DNA from: Selenomonadaceae bacterium
GTDB taxonomy: Bacteria; Bacillota; Negativicutes; Selenomonadales; Selenomonadaceae
Reading direction: 5' to 3'
Length of the DNA stretch: 19,345 nt
Assembly: GCA_016280345.1 (NCBI GenBank)
Contig: JAEEGN010000008.1
Span: 1-19,345 of the forward strand
The notes beneath the pieces were generated by a model that was not told where the DNA came from, searched no databases, and saw only the letters and a program-made list of their open reading frames with translations. The translations under genes were made by a program, and so were the position numbers. Below, one piece after another: positions 19,277 through 19,345 of this stretch (position 1 is its first letter; the number at the start of each line of letters is the position of its first letter).

Positions 19277-19345
19277 ATGCAGAATGAGATGTTTGACAGC
19301 CCGGATGAATGGGACGAGGAGGAACCGTACTACGACTGGGACGAT
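19277..19345 (+). CDS. Start of an acidic protein, cut by the window end
   Basis: ATG 19277 follows TAGGAGGTAGAAAGGAAC, and 23 codons are visible without a stop. The N-terminus is strongly acidic with aromatic residues (MQNEMFDSPDEWDEEEPYYD). This is too short to name. The strong ribosome site and open frame to the edge support a real gene. Confidence 0.65.
   Translation, partial: MQNEMFDSPDEWDEEEPYYDWDD

Overview
The window is a densely packed, one-direction (+) stretch of bacterial DNA with strong AGGAG-type ribosome binding sites and several ATGA or 1-nt gene junctions. The only taxonomic hint is the first gene, whose C-terminal domain resembles the Fibrobacter succinogenes major paralogous (FISUMP) domain that is common in gut Fibrobacterota, Bacteroidota and Verrucomicrobiota/Kiritimatiellota-type genomes. 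I therefore favour an uncultured gut or rumen bacterium, possibly of the Verrucomicrobiota/Kiritimatiellota group. This is an inference with low to moderate confidence.

Layout. (1) 3-443: the 3' end of a FISUMP-type surface protein whose last codons look like a diversity-generating retroelement variable region. (2) 552-4233: a small unknown protein, then a large glycine-zipper protein, a TerB-like protein and a second glycine-zipper membrane protein. (3) 4453-8144: a tightly coupled triad of a vWA protein (TerY-like), a PP2C-like phosphatase and a protein kinase. This is the gene order of the TerY-phosphorylation (TerY-P) triad known from comparative genomics of Ter stress and defence systems. 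The kinase is unusual: it carries a predicted OB-fold-like domain, a transmembrane helix and a duplicated Ser/Tyr-rich tail. (4) 8319-18202: a run of envelope proteins without obvious names. It comprises a signal-peptide plus multi-TM protein, a secreted protein, a protein with two nearly identical pseudopilin-like domains, an exported 427-residue protein, an ABC ATPase-permease fusion with an FHA-like N-terminus, a DnaJ-zinc-finger lipoprotein, an exported helical-repeat protein, and two small Cys-rich exported proteins that share an identical 5' segment. (5) 18203-19345: a promoter with a 5'-UTR hairpin and a DUF1508 (YegP-like) gene with its own terminator, then a Pro-rich 12-bp tandem-repeat ORF that is out of frame with its best start, and the start of an acidic protein cut by the window end.

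How the parts may work together. The TerB-like protein, vWA protein, phosphatase and kinase suggest a phosphorylation-controlled stress or anti-phage system. The glycine-zipper proteins could be its membrane-acting partners, and the FHA-like ABC transporter and exported proteins could be an envelope output. Only the triad assignment is well supported; the wider linkage is inferred from gene order and strand.

The most striking unexplained structure is a roughly 100-bp repeat: a leader plus the first ~27 codons of the gene at 552. It recurs as truncated copies at 4302, 8186 (degenerate) and 9091, exactly at the borders between modules. A second case of 5'-end reuse occurs at 17217/17909. Together these suggest that genes in this region are shuffled by recombination at conserved 5' ends. 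No gene-free stretch longer than about 300 bases is present. I saw no tRNA, rRNA, CRISPR array, transposase or integrase.
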